Shown piece by piece: positions 18,415 to 26,850 of a DNA stretch of 64,000 nt; position 1 is the first letter of the stretch, and every line of letters begins with the position of its first letter. The stretch covers positions 1 through 64,000 of the forward strand of contig JAUSMJ010000064.1 in the NCBI GenBank assembly GCA_030645575.1. The letters are read 5' to 3'. The notes under the pieces were generated by a model. The model did not search any database and was not told where the DNA came from. It saw only the letters and a program-made list of their open reading frames with translations. Made by a program: the position numbers and the translations under genes. This stretch comes from Caulobacter sp. GTDB lineage: Bacteria; Pseudomonadota; Alphaproteobacteria; Caulobacterales; Caulobacteraceae.

Positions 18415-19758
18415 ATGATGACAGACACAGCCCCCGCCGCCCGCCGCATCGGTCCCCTGCTGGCCACCGTGCTGGTGGCGGGCAACATGATCGGCTCGGG
18501 GGTGTTTCTGTTGCCGGCGACGCTGGCGGCGATCGGATCATCGACGATCATCGGCTGGGTCATCGCCTCGGCCGGGGCCATGCTGCTGGCGGGCGTGTTC
18601 GCGCTGCTGGCGACGCTGCGGCCGACGCCGGACGGCATCGTCGACTATCCGGCCCAGGGGCTGCACCCCTTCTTCGGCTTCGCCAACTGGCTGCTCTACT
18701 GGCTCAGCTGCTGGGTCGGCTCGCCGGCCATCGCCCTGGCGGTCACCGGCTACCTGACCTTCTTCTTCCCGGTCCTGTCCGACCCGCTCATCTCGGTCTG
18801 GACGACCATCGGGGTGATCTGGCTGATGACCCTGGCCAATGTCATCGGCGCGCGGACCGTGGCGCGGCTGGGCGGGATGACGCTGGTCATCGGCCTGGCG
18901 CCGATCGTCGTGGCGACGGTGCTGGGCCTGCTGGCCTTCGACCCGGCGACCTTCGCGGCCGGCTGGAACGTGACCGGCAAGCCGCTGACCCAGGCCGTCG
19001 GCGGGTCGCTGGCGCCGATCTTCTGGGCCTTCCTGGGGCTGGAGAGCGCGACCGTCGCGGCCGCCGTGGTGCGTGACCCGCGGCGCAACGTCGCCCGCGC
19101 GGCCCTCGGCGGCGTCGGCCTGGCGGCGGTCATCTACATCGCCGCCTCGGTGGCCCTGCTGGGGGCCATCCCCGCCGCCACCCTCGCCGCGTCGCCGGCC
19201 CCGTTCGCCGACGCGATCCGCATCCTGGCCGGCTCGACCGTCGCTTCGGTGATCGCCGTCTGTGCCCTGCTCAAGGCCGCCGGCACGATGGGCGGCTGGC
19301 TGCTGCTGACGGCTGAGTCGGCGCGCAGCGGCGCGGCGTCGGGCTTCCTGCCAAGGGTTCTCTCCGCCCGCGACCCGTCCCGGGCGCCGATCCGCGACCT
19401 CCTGCTATCGGCCGGGCTGATGTCGCTGGTCATCGCCTCCAGCATGTCGCCAACGCTGGGCAAGCAGTTCGGCGTGCTGATCAATATCGCGGTCAATCTG
19501 TCGATGGCGATGTACGCGCTCTGCGCCCTGTCGCTGATCCGCTTCGCCGGGGTGATCGAGGACCCCGGCCGGCGTCTGGCCGCGCGGGCCATGGCGGTCG
19601 GCGGCGCGGCCTTCGCGGTCTGGGTGGTGGCGGCGTCCGACCCGGCCATGCTGGCCCCGAGCCTGTGGGCCTTCGCCGCGACGGTTCCGCTGTATGGGGT
19701 TGTGCGGCTACTAAAGCGTGGATCCGGGACAGGCAAAGCTGTCCCAAGGGACAGCTAA
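18415..19758 (+). CDS. APC family amino acid permease (arginine/agmatine antiporter-like)
   Basis: LLATVLVAGNMIGSGVFLLPATLA and ~12 hydrophobic segments; AFLGLESATVAAAVVRDPRRN. Confidence 0.85.
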   Translation: MMTDTAPAARRIGPLLATVLVAGNMIGSGVFLLPATLAAIGSSTIIGWVIASAGAMLLAGVFALLATLRPTPDGIVDYPAQGLHPFFGFANWLLYWLSCWVGSPAIALAVTGYLTFFFPVLSDPLISVWTTIGVIWLMTLANVIGARTVARLGGMTLVIGLAPIVVATVLGLLAFDPATFAAGWNVTGKPLTQAVGGSLAPIFWAFLGLESATVAAAVVRDPRRNVARAALGGVGLAAVIYIAASVALLGAIPAATLAASPAPFADAIRILAGSTVASVIAVCALLKAAGTMGGWLLLTAESARSGAASGFLPRVLSARDPSRAPIRDLLLSAGLMSLVIASSMSPTLGKQFGVLINIAVNLSMAMYALCALSLIRFAGVIEDPGRRLAARAMAVGGAAFAVWVVAASDPAMLAPSLWAFAATVPLYGVVRLLKRGSGTGKAVPRDS

Positions 19759-19821
19759 GCCAGTCCCACGGCGCCGGCCGGGACAGGACTTCATGTCCCT
19801 TGGGACTTGATGTCCTGTCCC
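19726..19821. repeat. Nested GGGACAGG palindromes at the permease 3' end
   Basis: GGGACAG-gcaaag-CTGTCCC (19726-19745), AGCTGTCCCAAGGGACAGCT (19738-19757), GGGACAGGACTTCATGTCCC-TT-GGGACTTGATGTCCTGTCCC (19780-19821). Confidence 0.8.
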
Positions 19822-19839
19822 TGTTCCCCGCTCTGGCCC

Positions 19840-21591
19840 CTACCACTGCCAGTCCGTCGCGCTCGCCCTGCATCCCCCGTCCGGCCAGCCCTTCCAGCCC
19901 CTGCCGCGCACGACGCGCCCCGTGGCCAGGGCCGTCGGCTCACCCTCCTTCAGCGCCACGCCGCCGTTGACCAGCACCCAGCGCACGCCGGTGGCGAACT
20001 GGCGCGGCGTCTCGTAGGTGGCCGTGTCGGCGATGGTCGCCGGGTCGAAGATCACCACATCGGCGAAATTTCCGGCCTTGAGCATGCCCCGGTCGCGCAG
20101 GCCCAGATTGTGCGCGGGCAGGGCCGACAGGCGCCGCACGGCCTCCTGCAGGGTCAGGCTGCGCTCATCCCGCACATATTTGCCCAGCAGCCGGGCGACG
20201 TTGCCGTAGGCGCGCGGGTGGGTGCTCGACTGCAGGAACACACCCTCGGGCGCCAGCGCCGCCGCATCCGAGCCGAAGCTCATCCACGGCAGGGCCGTCT
20301 GGCGGCGGACGTTGTCCTCGCTCATCAGGAAATAGACCACCTGCACCCGGCTGCCGTCCTCGATGACCAGGTCGATGGCCGCGTCCTCGGGGCTGACCCC
20401 GCGCATCCGCGCCACCTCGGCCAGGGTCTTGCCGGTCAGGGGCTTGAGCTTGGGATTGCGGAAGCCGACCAGCAGCGTGCCCTCGGGCCCGGCGAAACGG
20501 TAGAGGTTCTCGAACGCCGGGCTGTCGGTGCGCATCTCGGCGATCACCTCGCGGCGGGTGGCCGGGTCCTTCAGCCGCTTGATCCAGGCCTCGCGACCGC
20601 CGGCCTGCACCCAGGTCGGCATGGCCGCGTCCAGGCCCGTCGAGCCGGCCGTATAGGTATACATGTCGGCCGTGATGCGCAGGCCCGAGGCGCGGGCCGC
20701 CTCGATCCGGGCGATGGCCGCCTCCAGCTTGGGCCAGTTGGCCTTGCCGGCCGCCTTGAGGTGATAGATCTCGGCCGGGGCGCCGGAACGGCGCGAGATG
20801 TCGATCAGCTCGTCGATCGCCTCCAGCAGCCGGTTGCCCTCGCTGCGCATGTGGCTGATGTACATGCCGCCGCAGCGGCCGGCCTCGGTCGACAGGGCCA
20901 CCAGCTCGTCGGTGTCGGCATAGCTGCCCGGCGCGTAGATCAGCGACGAGCCGACGCCCAGCGCGCCCTCCTCCATGGCCTGGACGACCAGCGCCCGCAT
21001 CCGGGCCAGCTCGGCCGGGGTCGGATCGACGTCCTCCTCGCCCAGGACGTTGGTGCGCACCGTCTCGGCCCCGACGAACGAGGCGACGTTCTGGGCCACG
21101 CCCATCTTTTCCAGGTGGCTCAGGTAACCGTCCAGGGTGGTCCAGGCGATGTCGAACTTGATGTCGCCCTGCCGCTCGCGCTCCTGCTTGCGCATCTTTT
21201 CGGTCCAGGGGCCCATCGACGAGCCCTCGCCCATCACCTCAAGCGTCACGCCCTGTTTGAGGTCGGACAGGCCCCGACCGTCGGCCAGCAGGCTTTCGGT
21301 GGCCCAGCTGAGCATGTTGATGAAGCCCGGCGAGACGGCCAGGCCCGTGGCGTCGATCTCGGTCAGGCGAGGCCCGCGCAGTTTGCGGCCGACGGCCACG
21401 ATCCGGTCGCCACGAATGGCCACGTCGCCGACGAACGGCGCGCCGCCGGAGCCGTCGTGGATCGCGCCATTGCGGATCACGATGTCGAAGGGGGCGCCGC
21501 GGCCAATCTGCCCGGGGATGGGCGAGAGGGATGAGCAGGAGAGGAGGAGGACAGAGAGAACCGTGACCAGAAACGCGCGCGCCATTCCCAT
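19840..21591 (-). CDS. N-acyl-D-amino-acid deacylase family amidohydrolase
   Basis: FDIVIRNGAIHDGSGGAPFVGDVAIRGDRIVAVG, ATGLAVSPGFINMLSW, MYISHMRSEG, ITADMYTYTAGSTGLDAAMP. Confidence 0.88.
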   Translation of the reverse strand: MGMARAFLVTVLSVLLLSCSSLSPIPGQIGRGAPFDIVIRNGAIHDGSGGAPFVGDVAIRGDRIVAVGRKLRGPRLTEIDATGLAVSPGFINMLSWATESLLADGRGLSDLKQGVTLEVMGEGSSMGPWTEKMRKQERERQGDIKFDIAWTTLDGYLSHLEKMGVAQNVASFVGAETVRTNVLGEEDVDPTPAELARMRALVVQAMEEGALGVGSSLIYAPGSYADTDELVALSTEAGRCGGMYISHMRSEGNRLLEAIDELIDISRRSGAPAEIYHLKAAGKANWPKLEAAIARIEAARASGLRITADMYTYTAGSTGLDAAMPTWVQAGGREAWIKRLKDPATRREVIAEMRTDSPAFENLYRFAGPEGTLLVGFRNPKLKPLTGKTLAEVARMRGVSPEDAAIDLVIEDGSRVQVVYFLMSEDNVRRQTALPWMSFGSDAAALAPEGVFLQSSTHPRAYGNVARLLGKYVRDERSLTLQEAVRRLSALPAHNLGLRDRGMLKAGNFADVVIFDPATIADTATYETPRQFATGVRWVLVNGGVALKEGEPTALATGRVVRGRGWKGWPDGGCRASATDWQW

Positions 21592-21594
21592 ACT

Positions 21595-21624
21595 CCGCTC
21601 ATCCCCGCGAAGGCGGGGACCCAG
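21595..21624 (+). repeat. Left 30-bp arm of the inverted repeat bracketing the accessory island
   Basis: CCGCTCATCCCCGCGAAGGCGGGGACCCAG; exact reverse complement at 26851-26880. Confidence 0.9.
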
Positions 21625-21692
21625 GTTTTTTCAGGGATGACTTCAAGCGTCCGAGAAGATCCCGCGCCTATCTTGCACGGAGGGCGGCCAGT

Positions 21693-22160
21693 TCAAAAAC
21701 GCCTGGGTTCTGTTGCCAAAGCGTCGCCTTTTCCGGAAGGCATCTGGAGGAGCGTGATCTCCACGCCCTCCTTTCCGATCACGATGCGGTCTGTGATCGT
21801 CTCGACGATTTGACGGCGGTGTTCCCACGGAAGATCAGGCCACTTGCCTGCAAGGTCACGAGCATCGTCCAGGACCTCGTCACGAGAGAGCATGCCTATC
21901 CTGAGTACGTCTCGCTCGGCTTCAAGGCGCGGAAGCTCGTCTTCGATCTGTGCCCGGCGTTCGGATAGCGGCTTGTGCCTTCGTCCGAAGTCCGCCTTGG
22001 CGAGTTCGCCCGCGTGATAGAGGTCGAACAGCTCGTTTTCCGCGATGACGAGCTTCTTGAGTTCGCCGTCGCCGACAGCGATTAATTGCCTAAAGCGTGT
22101 CGGCCTTGTGCCGGCACGCCCCTTCGTTGCGGCCTCGGCAAGTAAAGCGCGACCAATTCA
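21693..22160 (-). pseudogene. Serine site-specific recombinase, C-terminal remnant
   Basis: Open minus-strand frame reads ..FRQLIAVGDGELKKLVIAENELFDLYHAGELAKADFGRRHKPLSERRAQIEDELPRLEAERDVLRIGMLSRDEVLDDARDLAGKWPDLPWEHRRQIVETITDRIVIGKEGVEITLLQMPSGKGDALATEPRRF*; catalytic N-terminal domain absent. Confidence 0.6.
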
Positions 22161-22194
22161 ATTCTGTCGGACAGCCATCCGGCCTCTATACGAG

Positions 22195-23325
22195 ATGCCC
22201 GCCATGCCCCGAGTTCTCACCATTACCGGATTTGCCGACGTGCACGCGCTGGCGATCGAGAGAGCCATTCGTCTCCAAGGTGGTGAGTCTACGATCTGGA
22301 ACATCTCTGACTTTCCTAGACACCAGCGGATCAGCAGCTTGGTCGATGATGCGGGCGAAAGCCATGTCAACGTCCTGCAGCGGGATCACAGCGTGATTAC
22401 CGGCCCCTTCGATGTAGTGTGGAACCGGCGGGCGTTGAGCAAGAACCTGTATAGCGAGGGTCTCCACGAAGGAGACATGGATTTCGTCCGCCATGAAACG
22501 ACGCTGTTCCTGAGGTCGCTTTACCTGTCGTCTTTCAGGGACGCCTTTTGGTTAAATGCGCCGTTGAACAAATTCCAGGCCGATGCCAAGCTGGCGCAAA
22601 TTCTGGCTGCCAAGGCATGTGGGCTCTATGTTCCGCCGACCCTGGTCTCCAACGATCCTGAGCAAGTCTTGGCATTTGTCGAGCGCTATGGGTGGAACGT
22701 GATCGTCAAATCGTTCCACGGCCATGCTTGGAATGTCGGTGGCGGGCCGGAAGAGCAGCTCTATGTCAACTATGCCGCCAGGGTCAAAGCTGAAGCCTTG
22801 ACGCCGGAGGCGATCGCGGCCTGCCCCGCCATATATCAACGGCTTGTTGAGAAGGCGTTCGAGCTCCGCATCGTGTTGTGCGGCGAGAGTCTTATGGCGA
22901 TCAAGATCGATTCGCAGATCCGCCAGGACACGGCGATCGATTTTCGTTCAGGCCAGGGCACGCTTCCACTGTCCGAATATGCGCTTCCCGATGACGTACA
23001 GGCAAAGCTAATCCAGTTCGCTAAAGCGCTGGGTATAGTGTTCGGCAGCATCGACGCAATTATTACCCCTAATAACGAGTTCGTGTTCCTTGAGGTGAAC
23101 GAGCAAGGTCAGTTTCTCTGGTGCGAGTTAAACAATCCCGACATTCCCGTTACACAATTCGTGACGGATTTCCTTATGTACGGGCGCGCAGACTTCAGGT
23201 GGGAGCGCCCCGAGCGGCCCATGCGGCTTGCGGAAATTGAAGATGCGGAGTTTAAACACAATTTCTCCCATCTCATGTCTCAGAACGAGTACGCCGAACT
23301 CAACAACAAGAATGGCTACGGCTAG
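22195..23325 (+). CDS. ATP-grasp ligase resembling MvdD-type (graspetide/omega-ester peptide) maturases
   Basis: Pre-ATP-grasp domain MPRVLTITGFADVHALAIERAI..WNISDFP..FDVVWNRRA; RDAFWLNAP..KLAQILAAKACGLYVPPTLVSNDPEQVLAF; VIVKSFHGHAW; VEKAFELRIVLCG; IDAIITPNNEFVFLEVNEQGQFLWCE. Confidence 0.75.
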   Translation: MPAMPRVLTITGFADVHALAIERAIRLQGGESTIWNISDFPRHQRISSLVDDAGESHVNVLQRDHSVITGPFDVVWNRRALSKNLYSEGLHEGDMDFVRHETTLFLRSLYLSSFRDAFWLNAPLNKFQADAKLAQILAAKACGLYVPPTLVSNDPEQVLAFVERYGWNVIVKSFHGHAWNVGGGPEEQLYVNYAARVKAEALTPEAIAACPAIYQRLVEKAFELRIVLCGESLMAIKIDSQIRQDTAIDFRSGQGTLPLSEYALPDDVQAKLIQFAKALGIVFGSIDAIITPNNEFVFLEVNEQGQFLWCELNNPDIPVTQFVTDFLMYGRADFRWERPERPMRLAEIEDAEFKHNFSHLMSQNEYAELNNKNGYG

Positions 23326-23343
23326 GATTAAGCGTGGAACTGC

Positions 23344-24303
23344 ATGATGGTCATTGAATGGTTGCTCCTTGGCGCCGGTCTGGGCATGCAGGTTCCCCCC
23401 GCGCCGCCAATGGCTCAAATCCAACCGGCCGACATCCAGCAAGCCACGGATGAGTTCGATTTCGGTCGCCTGATTTTTGCGCCGGCGGCCGATGAGCGGG
23501 CTAAATACGCGCAGCTGCTTGCGTGGGCGGAAAGTCGCCCTTCCGTCGCCGAGCCCAATCCGCCGGGCAAGGGCGAAGCCGATCCCTATGCCAACGCCTG
23601 CTTCGAGCCGGTGCAAGCCAACTACATCATCGCCTGGCGCCCGCGTCCGGGCCTGGACAGCCCGTCCTCCTACGCCCAGGCCCGCGGCAAGATCGTCGGC
23701 GCCTTGCGCGCCATAAAGGCAAGGTATTTGGCGACGACGAAGGGCGAAACCACGGCGGGACCGTCCCTGGGGGCGCAACTCGAGGCTCAGGTACGCGTCG
23801 ATCAAGTCTGGTTCGGTTCCGCCGTCGACGTCTGGCTGGAGCTCTTTCCTCAGGCGACGGATGAAGAGACCACGTGGTTTTTTTCAATCCTGCAGGCCAA
23901 GCAATGCGAGATCGAGGCCGACAGCGTGAAACTGCTGACCCGTTTGTTCAAGGTGACATCCTGGCCTGACGACGCCGCCTATGGCGACGGCGCCAGTCAC
24001 GCCGCCTGGGTTCTCGCGCAGCATGCCGACCATCATCCGTCTCTGCAACGACTGGCCGCCGCCCGCTTGAGACGCGCCGCTTCGGCAGGTGAGGCGTCAA
24101 CTGCGGACTACGCGTTGCTTCAAGACCGTGTCCAGGTCAGGTTGGGCTTACCCCAGGTGTATGGCTCGCAGTTTCACGCGAGTTGCGGTGGCAACGTTCC
24201 GTATCCGATTCTGGACGAGGCGAACGTGGATGAGCGCCGCAAAGCGGTCGGCCTGTCCTCGCTGGAAGAGTACAAGGCCAAAATTGGACGTCCGTGCAAA
24301 TGA
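23344..24303 (+). CDS. DUF6624-like protein
   Basis: WP..AAYGDGASHAAWVLAQHADHHPSLQRLAAARLRRAASAGEASTADYALLQDRVQVRLGLPQVYGSQF resembles the DUF6624 core; 18 nt downstream of the ATP-grasp gene. Confidence 0.7.
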   Translation: MMVIEWLLLGAGLGMQVPPAPPMAQIQPADIQQATDEFDFGRLIFAPAADERAKYAQLLAWAESRPSVAEPNPPGKGEADPYANACFEPVQANYIIAWRPRPGLDSPSSYAQARGKIVGALRAIKARYLATTKGETTAGPSLGAQLEAQVRVDQVWFGSAVDVWLELFPQATDEETTWFFSILQAKQCEIEADSVKLLTRLFKVTSWPDDAAYGDGASHAAWVLAQHADHHPSLQRLAAARLRRAASAGEASTADYALLQDRVQVRLGLPQVYGSQFHASCGGNVPYPILDEANVDERRKAVGLSSLEEYKAKIGRPCK

Positions 24304-24643
24304 CCGGCGCACGATGGACCTTAGGCACCACTTGCCCGCAAGTCGTTGCCGACGATTCGAGGGCAAAGGGCAAAACTGCCCGAAGGGGGCTTAGAGTCCT
24401 CTGGAAATTCACGGATGTGCGTTTCTGCATAGCGGGTAACCTTTGTATTTTCGCCAAATGCCCCCTCCCAGCGAGCTATGAATCGTCAATGCGCTCGTCC
24501 GTGATCCGCATGCTGTCCTGATGAAAGAGCGCACGTGATCCAGAAGGGCGCCACTTCTACACGCCGTTTTGATAGTCGATTCCATGTTGAGGGGGCCCGC
24601 GCCACCGGCCGCCAAACCACAGGATTTCCGCAACGTGGCAAGG

Positions 24644-24901
24644 CTATATGCCCACGTTCACGGGAAGCTCCTTCGCTACGGCCGTGAATAGCATAACGGG
24701 GTCGATCTTCAGGGCTTGGGCAATGGCGTAGAACTCGATGACGTCGAGGCGTCGGACGCCCCGCTCGATCTGAGAGATGAACGACTGTGTCCGCCCCAGA
24801 CGCCGTGCCAACTCTATCTGGGTGACGCCCGCGTCCCTGCGGGCCGCGACAAGCACGGCAAGCATCGTCGCATAAGCACCGGTGAAGACCGATTTCGGCA
24901 T
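24644..24901 (-). CDS. XRE-family HTH transcriptional regulator
   Basis: [52 protein letters not shown]; start trimmed to MPKSVFTG. Confidence 0.85.
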   Translation of the reverse strand: MPKSVFTGAYATMLAVLVAARRDAGVTQIELARRLGRTQSFISQIERGVRRLDVIEFYAIAQALKIDPVMLFTAVAKELPVNVGI

Positions 24902-24955
24902 GGAAAGCTGGGACCTGACGCAAACCCAGCCCTTCCGGTATAGGTGATCTTCTGA

Positions 24956-24987
24956 TAGTCGATATTCGACTAGTTGAATTTCAACTA
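24956..24987 (-). promoter_or_regulatory. Two overlapping 17-bp palindromes upstream of the XRE gene (candidate operator)
   Basis: TAGTCGA-tat-TCGACTA (24956-24972) and TAGTTGAA-t-TTCAACTA (24971-24987). Confidence 0.65.
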
Positions 24988-25588
24988 TCGGGGTACCGCT
25001 TGTGAGCGCGGACGGGGCAGTAAGAGCGGGGGCAGGTGCGAGCGTAGAGCTGGGGTATCTGTACACGCCTCTGGCCTCGCTCGCGGCGCTGCATAGCGAA
25101 CAATCGACCCATCGCCTGATCCGAGAGGTTCTCAGCTTTTCGAGACCTCGGCCGCGAACGCTTCTGCTCCTTCGCGCCCGCCCGCTTCTGCTCTTCCGCG
25201 CCCTTGCAACGCCGAATTTCGAGACGCTTCGCTTCCTCGACCTTGCCGGACACGCGGGCCGGCCCCCGTTAATCCTGGAGCTGCGGGACGATTGGTTCAC
25301 GCCAACCGTCAACCTGTCCAAGCGGCGGCTGGGCAAGCTGAGAATCCATCGGACGTCGGACAGCTCAGGTGCAACCCGATCCGTCTCGGTCGTGTCGTTC
25401 AATGAGCGTGGACGCCAGCGGATCAGCGACCTCAGATGTAGCGACGGGACGCCGTTCATCGACATGCACCATGGCATGCTGTCAGCGGTTGCTGGCGACG
25501 AACTCTCCGGCCGGGTCATCGACATCGCGAGCCTCTGCGATGCCGTTGGTCCCCGCAGCCAGTATGAGCGGGTCGCTTCCGCTCGCTC

Positions 25589-26074
25589 ATGGATGAGGGT
25601 GGCGTGCTCCTGGTGAACCTCTCGAAGGGCCAACTCGGGGAAGATAGCGCCACGACGCTCGGTGGACTTCTGGTCTCAACCATCGGCCTTGCGGCCCTCA
25701 GCAGGGCCGAGATGCAGGCCCAGGAGCGTCGCCCCTTCTTCCTCCATGTGGACGAGTTCCAGAGCTTCACGACGCTCTCCTTCGTCAACATGCTGTCGGA
25801 GCTTCGCAAGTACGGCTTGGGGCTCACCCTTGCGCACCAGCACTTCCACCAGCTTGATCCCGATGTGCGCCATGCCGTCCTGGGCAATGCCGCGACCTTG
25901 ATCTCTTTCCGGGTCGGTCCCGAGGACGCGATGATCCTGGCTCGGGAGTATCAGCCGACGTTCGGCGTTGAAGACCTGATCAACCTCCCGAACCAGCACA
26001 TCTACCTGAAGCTCATGATCGACGGGACGCCCTCACGGCCGTTCAGTGCGCGCACTGTTGCGCCAACGGTTTGA
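25589..26074 (+). pseudogene. Conjugative type IV secretion DNA-binding/TraM-recognition-type ATPase, C-terminal remnant
   Basis: [104 protein letters not shown]-terminal/Walker A portion missing. Confidence 0.65.
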
Positions 26075-26283
26075 TGCGGGGTTTTGAGCCTTGGGAGCCC
26101 TTCCGCAGAAAATCCGCGAACCATGCACGGCTTCGTTTGGGGAGCGTTGTGGAGCGGGCCCGCCGCCGGTCAACCCGCGTCGCTTCCTCCGCCTTCGGCT
26201 CCGTGCAGCTCGCCCCTCCGGGCGCGCCTAGGCGCGGGGTCTGACCGCCAGCTCCTTGGCCCACTCCAATGACTCCCCATGAA

Positions 26284-26303
26284 GCCGCGGAATGGTCCGC
26301 GGC
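26284..26303 (+). promoter_or_regulatory. GC-rich hairpin just upstream of the RBS of the small ORF at 26324
   Basis: GCCGCGG-aatggt-CCGCGGC followed by AGGAGG and ATG 26324. Confidence 0.5.
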
Positions 26304-26323
26304 AGACTTAGGAGGAAACCCTC

Positions 26324-26542
26324 ATGGCCCAGCAACTCCCCCTCATGCACCGCAAGCCGACCCACCGGCTGTACCGCGTCCTTGGTGACGGGGCGGGCGC
26401 GATCTGGACCCCCATCGGTGCGGCATGGCCGAACAAGGATGGGCAGGGGTTCAACATCAGCTGCGACGCGGTGCCGCTTCAGGGCCGCATCGTGATGCGG
26501 GCGATCACCGACAGAACGGAGGAGGCGCGAGGTCAGCAATGA
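26324..26542 (+). CDS. small conserved-looking hypothetical protein, mobile-element type
   Basis: MAQQLPLMHRKPTHRLYRVLGDGAGAIWTPIGAAWPNKDGQGFNISCDAVPLQGRIVMRAIT; strong RBS (AGGAGG). Confidence 0.6.
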   Translation: MAQQLPLMHRKPTHRLYRVLGDGAGAIWTPIGAAWPNKDGQGFNISCDAVPLQGRIVMRAITDRTEEARGQQ

Positions 26543-26603
26543 CCTCCACTCCGAAAGAGCGGAGTGCAACTGGAGGCGCGAGGCGGAGGCCTCGCGCCTC
26601 GCT

Positions 26604-26834
26604 TCATTTCAGGAAGCGATCAATGGCCGGGCGGTATCTGGCGGCTGGCGTCTGCCGCCCTTGCTCCCACAGCCCGAGCGTCCACCGCGTAACGCCCAGC
26701 CGTGCAGCGGCCTTGGTGCAGTTGAGCCCGAGCTGGCGGCGGCGTCGCTTGAGCCTGCTCGCGACGCTCTCGCCTTGCTGGGCCTTCAATTCCGTTCTAC
26801 TGGCCCGGATATGCAGGGGAACGCCCGGTACCAA
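26604..26834 (-). CDS. small HTH (XRE-like) protein
   Basis: RLKRRRRQLGLNCTKAAARLGVTRWTLGLWEQGRQTPAARYRPAIDRFLK. Confidence 0.6.
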   Translation of the reverse strand: MVPGVPLHIRASRTELKAQQGESVASRLKRRRRQLGLNCTKAAARLGVTRWTLGLWEQGRQTPAARYRPAIDRFLK

Positions 26835-26850
26835 AAAGGCAACATGACCT

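Noticed and set aside
15989-18418. 809-aa plus-strand ORF
   Set aside because: Runs antisense through acyl-CoA dehydrogenase and out of frame through the dioxygenase; the N-terminus derives from an intergenic repeat.
22097-22396. Alternative ORFs overlapping the ATP-grasp start as precursor peptides
   Set aside because: They are out-of-frame within the coding sequence and lack leader/core-like features.
25002-25616. 204-aa ORF as a genuine gene
   Set aside because: No family recognised, includes an Arg/Leu low-complexity stretch and sits at a probable deletion junction; kept only as an observation.
24902-25633. Upstream extension of the minus-strand XRE ORF (24644-25633)
   Set aside because: The sequence upstream of MPKSVFTG is compositionally odd, covers the operator palindromes and lies antisense to other frames; the short 85-aa XRE start is more plausible.
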